Source of the DNA: Bacillota bacterium
Lineage (GTDB): Bacteria; Bacillota; Bacilli; Paenibacillales; Paenibacillaceae
Assembly (NCBI GenBank): GCA_023391635.1
Contig: JAEWAQ010000062.1
Coordinates: forward strand, 62,001-126,000
Direction: 5' to 3'
Length of the DNA stretch: 64,000 nt
Shown here: one piece after another, positions 37,620 through 46,400 of the stretch
How the letters are laid out: each line of letters starts with the position of its first letter
Numbering within the stretch: position 1 is the stretch's first letter
Program-made: the position numbers and the translations under genes
Notes under the pieces: generated by a model
The model's input: the letters and a program-made list of their open reading frames with translations, nothing else
Told to the model about the DNA's origin: nothing
Databases searched by the model: none

Positions 37620-37728
37620 GTCGATAGACCGGAGACAAATGAAATTTACCACATTACATAACGGTAGATAAAGACAAGTAACTTGCCAAACATTCTATGG
37701 GCATGTAGAAACGATTGCTTTACAGCAA

Positions 37729-37980
37729 TTATTCTGACATATCTTCCAGCAATTCATGAACGGAGATATCCAACGCCTTAGCAATTGCAACGACTTCATA
37801 ATCCTGTACAAGTCGATATTGTCCTTCAAGACGCGAAAGGCTAGTCGGACTGATGTCGAGGCCAACTGTTTGAAGCCTTGCTAGAAAATCCTTTTGTTTC
37901 ATACGTTTTGCCTTGCGAATGGCGACTACCCTGCTGCCAATTATATTTTTGTCGCCCGGCGGCTCTTTTCGATGTTTCAT
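37729..37980 (-). CDS. XRE-family HTH regulator
   Basis: 83 residues, one Cro/C1-type HTH: IIGSRVVAIRKAKRMKQKDFLARLQTVG, then ISPTSLSRLEGQ and VAIAKALDISVHELLE. ATG 37980 is chosen because GAGGT lies 8 nt upstream; the in-frame GTG at 37986 is too close to it. It faces the Wadjet terminator and stands alone on this strand. Partner or target is unknown; the nearby 38125 gene is divergent and could be controlled by it. Confidence 0.8.
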   Translation of the reverse strand: MKHRKEPPGDKNIIGSRVVAIRKAKRMKQKDFLARLQTVGLDISPTSLSRLEGQYRLVQDYEVVAIAKALDISVHELLEDMSE

Positions 37981-38124
37981 CTTCACGCACCTCGCATTTA
38001 AAACAGATTGTACGTGAGAGTATAGTTGTTTTAATGCGAATTATGCATTAAAATGAAATAAACCGATTAACGCAGTAAATTCTAATCAAGAATTATGTAG
38101 CATGTGGTGAAAGGAGGCAGTCCA

Positions 38125-38484
38125 TTGGAGTTTCCGTTATGGTTTCAAAGTGCGATACAGCGGCGAATCGACGATGTTTCGGCTCGGATCGGACGGTATC
38201 CCGAGTTGCGAAAATTACGGATTGAAGGGAAGGAGGCTTTCAATACCGTGTTTAACGGGATCGATAAAACGAAGTTAACGGAGTACATGGAATGGGAGGA
38301 CAAGCATAATTATTCGCGAGCGTTAGAGAATGAACGTTTGTATTTGCAGGGGATGAGGGACGGCGCACAGCTTGTATTTGCGTTGATGACCGATTTCGTT
38401 GCCGCTGACAAAGAAGTGTTGTCTGTCCTGAGCAAGACCAAGACAATTCCAGTAAATGTCGGGAACGGGAGACGAGGTAAGTGA
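38125..38484 (+). CDS. Hypothetical protein
   Basis: 119 residues from TTG 38125, with AAAGGAGG 6-8 nt upstream (the GTG at 38104 lies before the site). Helical and charged, with WFQSAIQRRIDDVSARIG and YSRALENERLYLQGMRDGAQLVFALM. Not recognised. No signal peptide or membrane segment. It is divergent from the XRE gene. Confidence 0.55.
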   Translation: MEFPLWFQSAIQRRIDDVSARIGRYPELRKLRIEGKEAFNTVFNGIDKTKLTEYMEWEDKHNYSRALENERLYLQGMRDGAQLVFALMTDFVAADKEVLSVLSKTKTIPVNVGNGRRGK

Positions 38485-38524
38485 TTGACTCCATGTATCG
38501 CCTGAGCCTGGAGAAAGATCAGAA

Positions 38525-38680
38525 TCACTTACGCTCGCCTTGCTCGCCACTATTCAAAAACTTCACATTTTTCAATGCGTACTCCAACGCCATATTGACA
38601 ATCTCATTTCGGAATCGATTGCTTTGCCTCGCCAAATCGTCCAGTCTATCTTGCATAGCCTTCACGATGCGAATCGTCAT
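38525..38680 (-). CDS. Small ribbon-helix-helix (CopG/Arc-type) protein
   Basis: 51 residues: a short beta strand MTIRIVKAMQ followed by two helices RLDDLARQSNRFRNEIVNMAL and EYALKNVKF. The strand, the hydrophobic spacing and the N-E-I pattern fit ribbon-helix-helix DNA-binding proteins. No good ribosome site is seen before the ATG, and the frame is open upstream, so the real start may lie further back. It is antisense to nothing and sits between the 38125 and LytTR genes. Confidence 0.5.
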   Translation of the reverse strand: MTIRIVKAMQDRLDDLARQSNRFRNEIVNMALEYALKNVKFLNSGEQGERK

Positions 38681-38727
38681 CGTTACGGTTCTGTCTTCTG
38701 TTACAACCCAATCTAAGGAGCCAGGCC

Positions 38728-39084
38728 ATGCACGTTCCCGTGAAAGACGAACAAGGCCATATTCGGTTGCTTCATGTGATGATAGAGACGGTGTTTTTGC
38801 AAATCGATCGTAACGGTGATCTTGTTTTTCATACAGAGCGCGGGAAATATACGTTGATCCGGAGATTGGAGGATTGGGCTTCCTGGCTGGAGGCGGAGAC
38901 GGCTGATTTTCTGCGCGTGGACCGCGGAACGATCGTGAACCTTCGTAAACCTTGGCAGTTCGCTCCTGACCTTCGTGTATTGGAGCTTCGAGATGATCAT
39001 GGCGGAATTCGAATACCGGTGTCGGAGAAGATCGTTGCCGCGCTCAAGACTAGAATGAAATTGGAACGAACCGCACCGAAATAA
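38728..39084 (+). CDS. LytTR-domain DNA-binding protein
   Basis: 118 residues comprising a single LytTR domain: VMIETVFLQIDRNGDLVFHTERGKY, then a helix LEDWASWLEAE, then the hallmark DFLRVDRGTIVNL and a C-terminal IRIPVSEKIVAAL. AAGGAGCC precedes the ATG. It lacks a receiver domain, so it is not a classic response regulator. A LexA-like box overlaps its stop codon region. Confidence 0.85.
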   Translation: MHVPVKDEQGHIRLLHVMIETVFLQIDRNGDLVFHTERGKYTLIRRLEDWASWLEAETADFLRVDRGTIVNLRKPWQFAPDLRVLELRDDHGGIRIPVSEKIVAALKTRMKLERTAPK

Positions 39085-39135
39085 AACATACGTTCGAGAC
39101 AACCTAGTGTCATTTCATATTGGTATGTTATAGAT
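39084..39135 (+). promoter_or_regulatory. Shared LexA-like box and promoter, copy 1
   Basis: AAACATACGTTCGAGAC begins at 39084 and is followed 20 nt later by TGGTATGTTATAG, a possible extended -10. The same arrangement occurs at 41182 and 55835. The box is the palindrome AAAC-ATAC-GTTCG, one base from the Bacillus LexA consensus CGAAC-N4-GTTCG. Downstream lies the SRPBCC relic. Confidence 0.55.
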
Positions 39136-39184
39136 CGGATGGATCCTGCATCGTTCTGGACGATAGGCATAGGAGGAATTCTGC

Positions 39185-39665
39185 TTGTCAAATTTGAAAC
39201 TGTCGGTCGTGAAAACGGAGATGCTCATCAGAAGGCCCGTTACAGAAGTGTTCGAAGCGTTCGTCAACCCCGGAAGTAACGACGAAATTTTGGTTTACGA
39301 AGAGTACCGGGAGGCTGCAGCCCAGACTTGCTATTCGATGGTATTGGGAAATGTACGGCGTCTGGACGAATGTCATTGTTCTTGCTGTTGAATTGAACCA
39401 ACGAATTTCATTGGAGTGGGGGGATTCGGACCATCCGACTTTTATAGAGTTGCTATTCGCTCCTCGATCGAAGAATGAGACGCAGGTCACGATATTCAAT
39501 TCCGGGTTCGAAGGCAGCGACCAAGAGATATTTGATCATGCGGTAGATGTGACGGGAGGGCTAACGATGGTGTTGTGTGGGGCAAAAGCGTATCTCGAAC
39601 ACGGCATTCAGTTAAATCTGGTGGCAGATAAGACGCCGGGAGCTCATGTTCGACCCTGGAATTAA
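39185..39665 (+). pseudogene. SRPBCC/AHSA1 (START-like) protein, frameshifted, copy 1
   Basis: TTG 39185 follows GGAGGA. The first frame gives LKLSVVKTEMLIRRPVTEVFEAFVNP, an AHSA1-type start; the later frame gives YGVWTNVIVLAVELN through SGFEGSDQEIFDHAVDVTGG and KAYLEHGIQLNLVAD. Comparison with copy 2 (60946) shows that the TTKFWFAKSSGRL segment has been altered here and the frame lost. It would encode a hydrophobic-cavity fold protein if repaired. Confidence 0.7.
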
Positions 39666-39790
39666 CATGCAAATGAAAGTAGTTGTGCTGAAGCAAGCCA
39701 GTGATGCTCATTCACTCGGATTAGCAGGACTGCGCGTCGCTTGTGTCGAAATAGGGAATATATCCCTATTGGGCGCGAGGAGTGAGCGAC

Positions 39791-41182
39791 GTGGCGACTA
39801 TGATCCCCGACCTATTGCCGGACCAAATCACGAATGATGGAGAGCGTGTATTCTACATGGCGGCTCGCGAACTGCCAGATTGCGGGAACTATATCGGGAT
39901 AGAACCGGTAAGGAGTTTACCGGTAAATTCCGCTTTGCCTTATGTTTCCCGGAGACAAGAAGCATTACCGGACGTATGCCGGCCGATCTGAAGGCGGAGA
40001 GTGTGTGGAGCGAGACGCATCTGACGAACCTCCAGCAATCAATTTTGAAACTGATCGGTTTTGAAGCTGGCATTAAAGGGATCTCGAATCCCGATACCGA
40101 TAAGTTGATAGATATACTCACGCCGAGTTGCAACATCTTCGCTTCGCTCGAAGACAAGATTGCATCCTTCCACCAGAGAGCAGAATTCGTGCTAACGGAC
40201 GAACAGAACCGGATTCTCGAAGAGACTGAGGAGGATAATCGGAAGTTATTCCTGGGAGCAGCGGGGACGGGGAAAACCTTCATAGCGATGGAGAAGGCAC
40301 GACGTTGCGCGGCGGTCGGTAAACGAGTGTTGCTCACCTGCTACAATAAAAACCTTGTTGGCTGGCTTCGTGAGAATGTCAAGGATGCGAATGTGACAGT
40401 CGATCATTTTCATGGATTTCTGACAGATGTGCTTACGGAACAAGACATTCTCACACCGGAAGAGATCCGAGAGGATACGGAGTTCTTTAACGAGGTGCTG
40501 CCGAACGCTGGCTTCGACTATTACGCATCGATTCCGGACAATCAGAAATTCGATACCATAATCATAGATGAGGGACAAGATTTTCAGGAGTTATGGCTGC
40601 TCTGTCTGGAAACGATGCTGAAGGTAGACGGGGAATTGTACATCTTCGCAGATCCGAATCAAAATCTGTTCCAAGGAGGTCTGGAGGGACTCCGCCGTCG
40701 ATGCGATATTTCCAAGCATAAGCTGACCTACAATCTACGTAATGCCGATACCATCAATTCGTGGCTTGCTCCATATGCGGGCAGCATTATCGTTCGATCC
40801 AAGCTGGTGAGTGGGGTGCCCGTAACAGTACCGAACCCAAGAAGAGGAGAAGCGGATTTTGGAGAAGGAGATCGGCCGGCTGGTCAGCCAGGGGCTGCCG
40901 CTTAACCGAATTCTGATTTTATCGCCCTACCGACTGGATAACGGTTGCCTTCAAGGGGCTTCCAAATTGAAAGAATGGCCGATTACCCAGTTTCAGTCCA
41001 AAGACCACGGAATTCGGTTCGCCACGATCCGATCGTTCAAGGGACTGGAAGCGGATGTCGTTATCTTGATCGATGTCAAGGATAGCAGAGCCTGCACACG
41101 GGCAGATGTCTACGTAGGGGCGTCTCGTGCACGATTCATGCTGTACGTGCTGCATCATGAAGATTGGGAAATGCCGCAGTGA
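39791..41182 (+). pseudogene. NERD/UvrD-type SF1 helicase, frameshifted
   Basis: GTG 39791 follows GAGGAG. The first frame MATMIPDLLPD then NDGERVFYMAARELP is a NERD-helicase start but shifts near 39880. The main frame has Walker A GAAGTGKT, IIIDEGQDFQELW (motif II), IFADPNQNLF (III) and TYNLRNADTIN (IV). A second shift near 40845 moves on to EKEIGRLVSQGLPLNRILILSPYR, RFATIRSFKGLEADVVI (V) and YVGASRARFMLYVL (VI). All helicase motifs survive, but three frames are needed and part of the NERD domain is missing. Confidence 0.75.
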
Positions 41183-41235
41183 AACGTACGTTCGAGACAG
41201 ATAGTTGTCACTTCAGTGATGGTATTGTTAATTCA
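41182..41235 (+). promoter_or_regulatory. Shared LexA-like box and promoter, copy 2
   Basis: AAACGTACGTTCGAGAC followed 21 nt later by TGGTATTGTTAATTC. A TTGTCA hexamer lies 16 nt before GTTAAT and could be the -35. It precedes the double-nuclease gene at 41350. Confidence 0.6.
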
Positions 41236-41349
41236 CAGAAGCGTACTCTCGAGAGGGTGGCTAAGTGATACTATGAATCAATTGGAAGTGTTAGAGAGAG
41301 CATCTACATTACCGACACATACTGTCTGCAACAATCCGAGGAGGACGAC

Positions 41350-42603
41350 ATGAACATTGTAGCGATTATGACCCATTTAGCAGAGAAACGCCCCATCTTT
41401 CACAATGAAGCGGATTTTCAGCATGCACTTGCATGGGAGATTCGAGAGCGGTATCCGGAATCGACGATACGATTGGAGAAGAGAGTGCAAGGCTCAGACG
41501 CCAAGCTGTACCTGGATATTTGGGTTCAATACGAGGGCAAGAAGTATGCGATCGAATTGAAATACAAGACCAAAGGAATCGAGTGTAGGATCGATAATGA
41601 GGATTTCTCGCTTAGCAATCACGGCGCGCAAGATATTGGGCGCTACGATGTGCTGAAAGATCTGCAGCGGTTGGAGTTCATGACGTCAACTGGCATAGCG
41701 GACGAGGGATACTTGATCTTCCTCACCAATGATCCGTTCTATTATACGGACCCGGGACAGTACAAGCCTACAGCTGATCGGGATTTCCGTCTCCACGAGG
41801 GCAGGAAGCTTAGTGGACGGATGGCCTGGGGCGAGCAGACAGGCTTTGGGACAATGAAGGGGCGAGAGAAGCCGATCGCGCTGAATGGGCATTACGATCT
41901 AAGGTGGTTGCCTTACAGCCAGCTGGATATCCCTGGGCGCGGCGATTTCCGCTTTCTCTTCCTGGAAGCAGCTCGAACAGCCGGCATTCGCGATGACAGG
42001 CCTGAAGAGTGGTTCCATGGGTTTACCGCCAAAGGGGAGATTCCTGAATCGCAAGTCGATTTGAGAGACAAGCTTGCGGCTCATCTGCAGGCAATCGGAT
42101 ACGAAGTGTCCATTAATCGTGCGGTTAATCAACAGAAGGTCGATATTCGGGCGGAGCGGGGAAGCGAACGAATCATTATTGAAGTCCGATACAAGACCGC
42201 GCTCCTTCAAACGATTCATAACAACCAACATGTGCATTTGAAGAAACAACTGGCGTACGATATTTCCCGATATGACTTCATCAGCGATCTGGGGAAAGTA
42301 GAATCGATCGTCAGGAGCAATCCTGGATTGAAGGGGTTCGCGCTATTGATCACGAATGATAGGAAATATTGGCTGCCGCCGATGCACAGCGGAACAGTCG
42401 ATGAGGAGTTCCTGATCCATGAGGGCCGCCTCGTTGCCGGACAATGCGCATGGAAAGAAGAAGCATCGGAAGGTACGACGCATGGCCGCGAAGACGCGGT
42501 TCGATTCCAGGGTGAATATCCTTTGCATTGGCAGCCTTATTTGATGATTGGCCCGGATAAGAATCAGCAGTTCCAATCTCTGCTTGTAGAAGTATTGTCA
42601 TGA
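41350..42603 (+). CDS. Protein with two tandem PD-(D/E)XK nuclease-like domains
   Basis: 417 residues made of an internal duplication. The first half has LYLDIWVQYEGKKYAIELKYKT (D56, E69, K71); the second has KVDIRAERGSERIIIEVRYKT (D265, E278, but R280 in place of the lysine). Each core is followed by the same landmarks: DIGRYD/DISRYD, LIFLTND/LLITND, FRLHEGR/FLIHEGR, GREK/GRED and WLPY/WQPY. The first domain keeps a complete catalytic set and the second looks weakened or regulatory. GGAGGA precedes the ATG. It is a candidate restriction or defence nuclease under a LexA-like box; the family could not be named. Confidence 0.75.
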   Translation: MNIVAIMTHLAEKRPIFHNEADFQHALAWEIRERYPESTIRLEKRVQGSDAKLYLDIWVQYEGKKYAIELKYKTKGIECRIDNEDFSLSNHGAQDIGRYDVLKDLQRLEFMTSTGIADEGYLIFLTNDPFYYTDPGQYKPTADRDFRLHEGRKLSGRMAWGEQTGFGTMKGREKPIALNGHYDLRWLPYSQLDIPGRGDFRFLFLEAARTAGIRDDRPEEWFHGFTAKGEIPESQVDLRDKLAAHLQAIGYEVSINRAVNQQKVDIRAERGSERIIIEVRYKTALLQTIHNNQHVHLKKQLAYDISRYDFISDLGKVESIVRSNPGLKGFALLITNDRKYWLPPMHSGTVDEEFLIHEGRLVAGQCAWKEEASEGTTHGREDAVRFQGEYPLHWQPYLMIGPDKNQQFQSLLVEVLS

Positions 42604-42659
42604 GGCAGCTGCCATGTACATAATCGTTACGATCTTGCTTGGCTTGGGCATTGTAAAGT

Positions 42660-42944
42660 CTAATCAAGCAAGTCAGGCTGCACAGGCAGGCTCTGCACGA
42701 TCCCATTCAAGGAGAACGAAGCGTAGGGTACCGTTGGCGATAGGATGATATCGTCATCGGCATAAACCTCGGTCAACTCATAGCGGTCCCTATCCAGCAA
42801 ATATTGTTCCAATGTAAAGTTGGAGAGGTCAATAATCCAGTATTCGGGAACGCCGTATCGAGCATAGGCATTCCGCTTACTCACCTTATCTTCATAAGTT
42901 TTCTTTTTCAAATCCATTCTCCTCTCATATCGATAAAAAAGCAC
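42660..42944 (-). pseudogene. Uma2-family (DUF820) nuclease, C-terminal fragment
   Basis: The visible 85 or so residues contain KRNAYARYGVPEYWIIDLSNFTLEQYLLD, the C-terminal half of Uma2-type PD-(D/E)XK proteins. The N-terminal half with the first catalytic residues is absent; the frame opens next to the hairpin repeat at 42939, which may mark the break. A start at MDLKKKTYED is possible, but the protein would be too short to be active. Confidence 0.65.
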
Positions 42945-42987
42945 CTAGCAAAGAAACACGGCTTGTGTTTGACTTTGCGAGGTGCTT
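42939..42987. repeat. Structured hairpin repeat, copy 1
   Basis: Arms AAGCACCTAGCAAAG (42939-42953) and CTTTGCGAGGTGCTT (42973-42987) pair over 15 bp with one mismatch, with an inner ACAC/GTGT stem. A related copy lies at 60316. No T-run follows, so it is not a standard terminator. Could be a small MITE-type or REP-like element. Confidence 0.7.
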
Positions 42988-43107
42988 CCTCGTCTATGTT
43001 GATATTATTATGATGAAATACCCACCTGCTGTCAATATTGGCAGAAGGCAGACTTTAAATGACTTCCACCGGCCGTACGACGGCTTATCTAGAGGAGGAG
43101 ACACCAT

Positions 43108-43665
43108 ATGTCCATCATTGACCGGGCTCTCGAATTCGCAGCCTATGCACATCGACACCAGAAACGCAAAGGCACCGAGATCCCTTACATTAGCCATCCC
43201 TATGCAGTCGGAATGATATTGCAACGTGCCGGATGCAAGGAGGAAGTGATCGCGGCAGGGCTCCTGCACGATACGCTGGAGGATACCGATACGTCAGAGG
43301 AGCAGCTCCTTCAATCGTTCGGACCTGTCGTACTTGAGATCGTGAAGGGATGCTCTGAACCGGACAAGGAAGCTTCATGGGAAGCGAGAAAGCAGCATAC
43401 GCTGGACGAACTCAAGCATGCCGCCCTGCCGATTCGCCAAGTCTCCTGCGCGGACAAGCTGCACAATATCCGTTCCATCAAGCATGATTTGGAAAAGTAT
43501 GGCGAGGATACGTGGACCCGATTCAAACGCGGCCGCGAGAGTCAGGCATGGTACTATCAAGGTGTAGTGGAAAGTCTCGAATACGCTTCGCGGTTTGCCT
43601 TGTTGGATGAGCTTGAAGACGAGGTTAAAGAGGTGTTCGGCAGCCCTAATCAATACAGATTGTAA
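43108..43665 (+). CDS. HD-domain phosphohydrolase, RelA/SpoT-hydrolase-like (MESH1 type)
   Basis: 185 residues. SIIDRALEFAAYAHRHQKRKG then PYISHPYAVGMIL and LLHDTLEDT (H54, D55, with E58-D59 downstream) are the metal-binding landmarks of small alarmone hydrolases; a later CADKLHNIRSIKHDL completes the site. Such enzymes remove the 3' pyrophosphate from (p)ppGpp or act on related nucleotides. GGAGGAG precedes the ATG. Fragments of paralogues occur at 46810 and 61241. Confidence 0.85.
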   Translation: MSIIDRALEFAAYAHRHQKRKGTEIPYISHPYAVGMILQRAGCKEEVIAAGLLHDTLEDTDTSEEQLLQSFGPVVLEIVKGCSEPDKEASWEARKQHTLDELKHAALPIRQVSCADKLHNIRSIKHDLEKYGEDTWTRFKRGRESQAWYYQGVVESLEYASRFALLDELEDEVKEVFGSPNQYRL

Positions 43666-43748
43666 GTAATTGCGGAGAATTCGTAAGTTCATAGATCTCG
43701 CATTCGAAACGGCATGTGACAAACTTTTGGCCAGTATGGTGAAATAAT

Positions 43749-44069
43749 TTACGATTGAAGAATTTCTTTTGCGGCCGCATCTTCATTATAGGATGGGGTT
43801 ATACGCTTTAGGCCAAGTGCTTTGAAGACTTTATCAATCGTTCCTATTTTTACACCTTCATGCCCCGCTTCAATTTGAGAAATTCTCGCCTGATTCGTCC
43901 CGGCTGCCTTTGCAAGTTGTCTCTGTGTCCAGCCTAATTGTATACGCCGTGCCATGACCAGATCACCGATGATAACAGGGAAAGACTTAAGATATTCTTG
44001 GATTTGCGGCAGGTCGTTAACTTCTTTCATAAATTCCTGAAGATCGGAGCGGAACTTATTCTTGGTCAT
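43749..44069 (-). CDS. HigA-like XRE antitoxin
   Basis: 106 residues with a Cro/C1 HTH: VMARRIQLGWTQRQLAKAAGTN, ARISQIEAGHEG and IDKVFKALGLK. GAGGTGACC precedes the ATG. It overlaps the end of the toxin gene by 14 nt, toxin first, as in HigBA modules. The antitoxin normally binds both its toxin and the operon promoter. Confidence 0.8.
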   Translation of the reverse strand: MTKNKFRSDLQEFMKEVNDLPQIQEYLKSFPVIIGDLVMARRIQLGWTQRQLAKAAGTNQARISQIEAGHEGVKIGTIDKVFKALGLKRITPSYNEDAAAKEILQS

Positions 44070-44578
44070 CTGCGGTCACCTCTTCAAGATGAATATACTT
44101 TCTCGGATTCGATAAGAAATCGGGAATCAAAGCTTCGGTTTCTTGTACGGCTAAATCGAATTCTGCGGACGATGTATCTTGCTTTATCACCGAGCGCGTA
44201 TAGATTAGAAATTGTTCGCCCTCATAATCGAAAGGAAAGAATATTGTCCGATAGGCTCCCCGGCGATTGGGTTTGTTCACACGAAGTTCAATAAGCGGCG
44301 GGTGGTATTTTAATGCCTTGACAGGCTCAACTAATGTAAAGGGTATCCCATCATTGCCGTTCTCGACAAGTGTTGAAAAACGAGTCTGGAATGCCATGGC
44401 GTTCTGCAAATGCAATTGCACGGAGAATGCGAGGCAAAAGCCATGCAGCAGAGGCATCACCTTGCCGCATCAAATTGGATAGATTTTCGAGTTCATCATA
44501 TACTGGACGATTGCCATGTTCCGTCATCGCAAACTTTGTAATTGCCATAAATATATCACGGGTGATATCAGATGTCAA
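44056..44578 (-). pseudogene. RelE/HigB-type toxin, frameshifted in an A5/T5 run
   Basis: TTG 44578 follows AGAGGTGAT. The frame reads through NLMRQGDASAAWLLPRILRAIAFAE to GIPDSFF and then is lost. Removing one base from the run at 44376-44380 (five A on the plus strand) joins it to TLVENGNDGIPFTLVEPVKALK, then NRRGAYRTIFFPFDYEGEQFLI and the stop at 44056. The joined product is a RelE/Gp49-like toxin of about 173 residues. Frame loss leaves the antitoxin intact. A one-base slip in a homopolymer can be a real mutation, phase variation or a sequencing error. Confidence 0.7.
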
Positions 44579-44651
44579 AATATCACCTCTACCTCCCTTG
44601 AATGAATTGCCTTATTCATTCTCGTCGATAAAAATAGCACCCCATGCATCG

Positions 44652-45132
44652 AGACAACATTACGAGGAATTGAAAAGGAAATACCACGGATATCCCGGCT
44701 ACAACGACGTTACCAGTCTGGATGAAGAGGAGCGGAAAGTATATAAAGAGAAGCTGGCATGGTTTCAGGCGTTGGAGAAAACCGGCATGCAGAAAAGTTA
44801 CAAGATAGTGCTGTTGCTCTCCGTTTTGGACCGCGGTCCGTTGCAGTGGCTCGATGTCATTTCTCCTCTGGACGTTGCCTTCGGATTCCATTCTCATTTG
44901 ATGAATGTTGAAGATTTAAAGCAGATTGATTTCGGATAAAACAGGGCAAGGGTTATGGGAATACCAACCGTATAAGACGGCAGATCTGATCGCGAGAAAT
45001 CCGATGAAGGCACTCAATCATACTAGCGGTGATTTTTTCCACTTTGAGAATGGTCAATTTCGCATTGCACTTGATTTTGACAGCGATGCAGAAAAGAGAT
45101 TGTTTATGTCTGGACGTGCGAAGTGGCACTGA
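44652..45132 (+). pseudogene. SF2 helicase, C-terminal part, decayed
   Basis: The frame reads RQHYEELKRKYHGYPGYN, DVTSLDEEERKVYKEKLAWFQ and KIVLLLSVLDRG, stops at 44939, and then continues in another frame with TGQGLWEYQPYKTADLIARNPM and GDFFHFENGQFRIALDFD. The last pattern (LWEY ... LI ... P ... F-F-E-x-F) matches the C-termini of the same large DEAD/DEAH helicases whose N-terminal part is seen at 27328. Two pieces of one gene family therefore flank the Wadjet block. Confidence 0.5.
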
Positions 45133-45345
45133 AACTTCTGAATGATTATAAGCTTAAAAAGAAGAGTCGTGTTCGAATGTAGTGCCAGATAATGAGTCGA
45201 ACGGGAGTCGAACCATATTCCTACAGTACCCCAGGTGAGAAGGCAGCCGTTGTGGTTCGGTGTCCATTCGGACCCGAATGATTACACGTAGTGAGTTTGA
45301 GCGGAACTGCTTTTTTTTTCTATCTTGATTAATAGCCTGTCAAAA

Positions 45346-46008
45346 TCAAGTTGTCGTCAACGCCGCATCCGCAGCGCGCGACGACGACTCCCGTATGCTA
45401 TTGGCAATGAACAATTGGGCTGCATAGTAGGTGGTCATGATCCAGACTCCGGAATGGGAGACGTCTGATATAAACATGTTCCACGACAGGATGGAATCGG
45501 AGGCCAGAAAGAGCAACGATCCGATCGCGGCGTAAGGATTGCCGGTCATGATCGCCGCCCAAGCCATCAGCGAGATTACGAGGATATAGAGGAGAACAGG
45601 CGCGATGAGCCCGATCTGTCCGCTGTCCCGGAGCGCATGTACGAGCTGCAGACCCATATACCCGGCAAATAGCGCTAAGGGAACGAGCGAGGCAGCGCGC
45701 GGCCAGGAGAAACGGAGGCGTCGCAAGAAGGATGCGGTGTAGAACAGATGTCCGATCAGGAAGGCAGAGAGCCCGACAACGAACCATTTCATCAGTCCGT
45801 CGCCGCACATGGAGAAGAACAAGCCGAGCAGTAGCAGCCAATGTGTCGGTTGTCGGGAAGGGGGGCAGAGCAAGCTGGCGTACGACAGGATGAGCGCCAT
45901 TGGAATCAATTTGAAGACCAGTTTGAGGCCCTCCGGATCGGATGGGATGATGAAAATATAAAGTAAGCTCATCAGGATGATAGCAAATGGAAGCACCTTA
46001 CGAATCAA
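45346..46008 (-). CDS. Lysoplasmalogenase (YhhN/TMEM86 family)
   Basis: 220 residues with about eight hydrophobic segments starting at KVLPFAIILMSLLYIFII. The family landmarks MCGDGLMKWFVVGLSAFLIGHLFY and IGSLLFLASDSILSWNMF are present. YhhN proteins are membrane hydrolases that cleave the vinyl ether of lysoplasmalogens; the DGL and SDSIL aspartates are the conserved polar residues. It stands alone on the minus strand. Confidence 0.85.
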   Translation of the reverse strand: MIRKVLPFAIILMSLLYIFIIPSDPEGLKLVFKLIPMALILSYASLLCPPSRQPTHWLLLLGLFFSMCGDGLMKWFVVGLSAFLIGHLFYTASFLRRLRFSWPRAASLVPLALFAGYMGLQLVHALRDSGQIGLIAPVLLYILVISLMAWAAIMTGNPYAAIGSLLFLASDSILSWNMFISDVSHSGVWIMTTYYAAQLFIANSIRESSSRAADAALTTT

Positions 46009-46170
46009 GTGGATCCCTCCAGTAGAGCATCGTTTTTATACTTGATTCTGCACGTGCCAGCGATTTCCCTGCTGTGCGTGGTGCTATTATTTCCTTCCAC
46101 AGGCGTGATGCAATAATATAAAATCGTATAATCTGACATGGCGTAAGGGGATGCACACGGTGCTCTTGAG

Positions 46171-46308
46171 ATGCTTGGCATTCTGTCGGCGGAAGAGTAT
46201 GAGTCGCTGGAACAACAGACGAAGCAAATTAGCCAGCTCGTGAAGGACGAACTGGGCAAGAAGGGCATCGAGCTGTATGACTTCCGGGAGGCCGACCGCC
46301 CTCAAAGC
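46171..46308 (+). pseudogene. Relic resembling a fragment of SAICAR synthetase (PurC)
   Basis: About 45 codons reading MLGILSAEEYESLEQQTKQ, then VKDELGKKGIELYDF. PurC carries a similar stretch with a helix followed by GIELvDfKlEFG. Here it ends in READRPQS, so only a small fragment remains. The identification is by motif resemblance only. Confidence 0.35.
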
Positions 46309-46400
46309 CTATGCTGTTGTAGTCAGATTATACCATTTTTTATTGATAGAACGGCGTATTTTGTCAGTCATTTTTATACAGAGAGAAAGGAGCAACACTC

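Noticed and set aside
45180..45260. tRNA-like TCGAACGGGAGTCGAACC stretch
   Set aside because: No acceptor stem, anticodon arm or full cloverleaf can be built around it.
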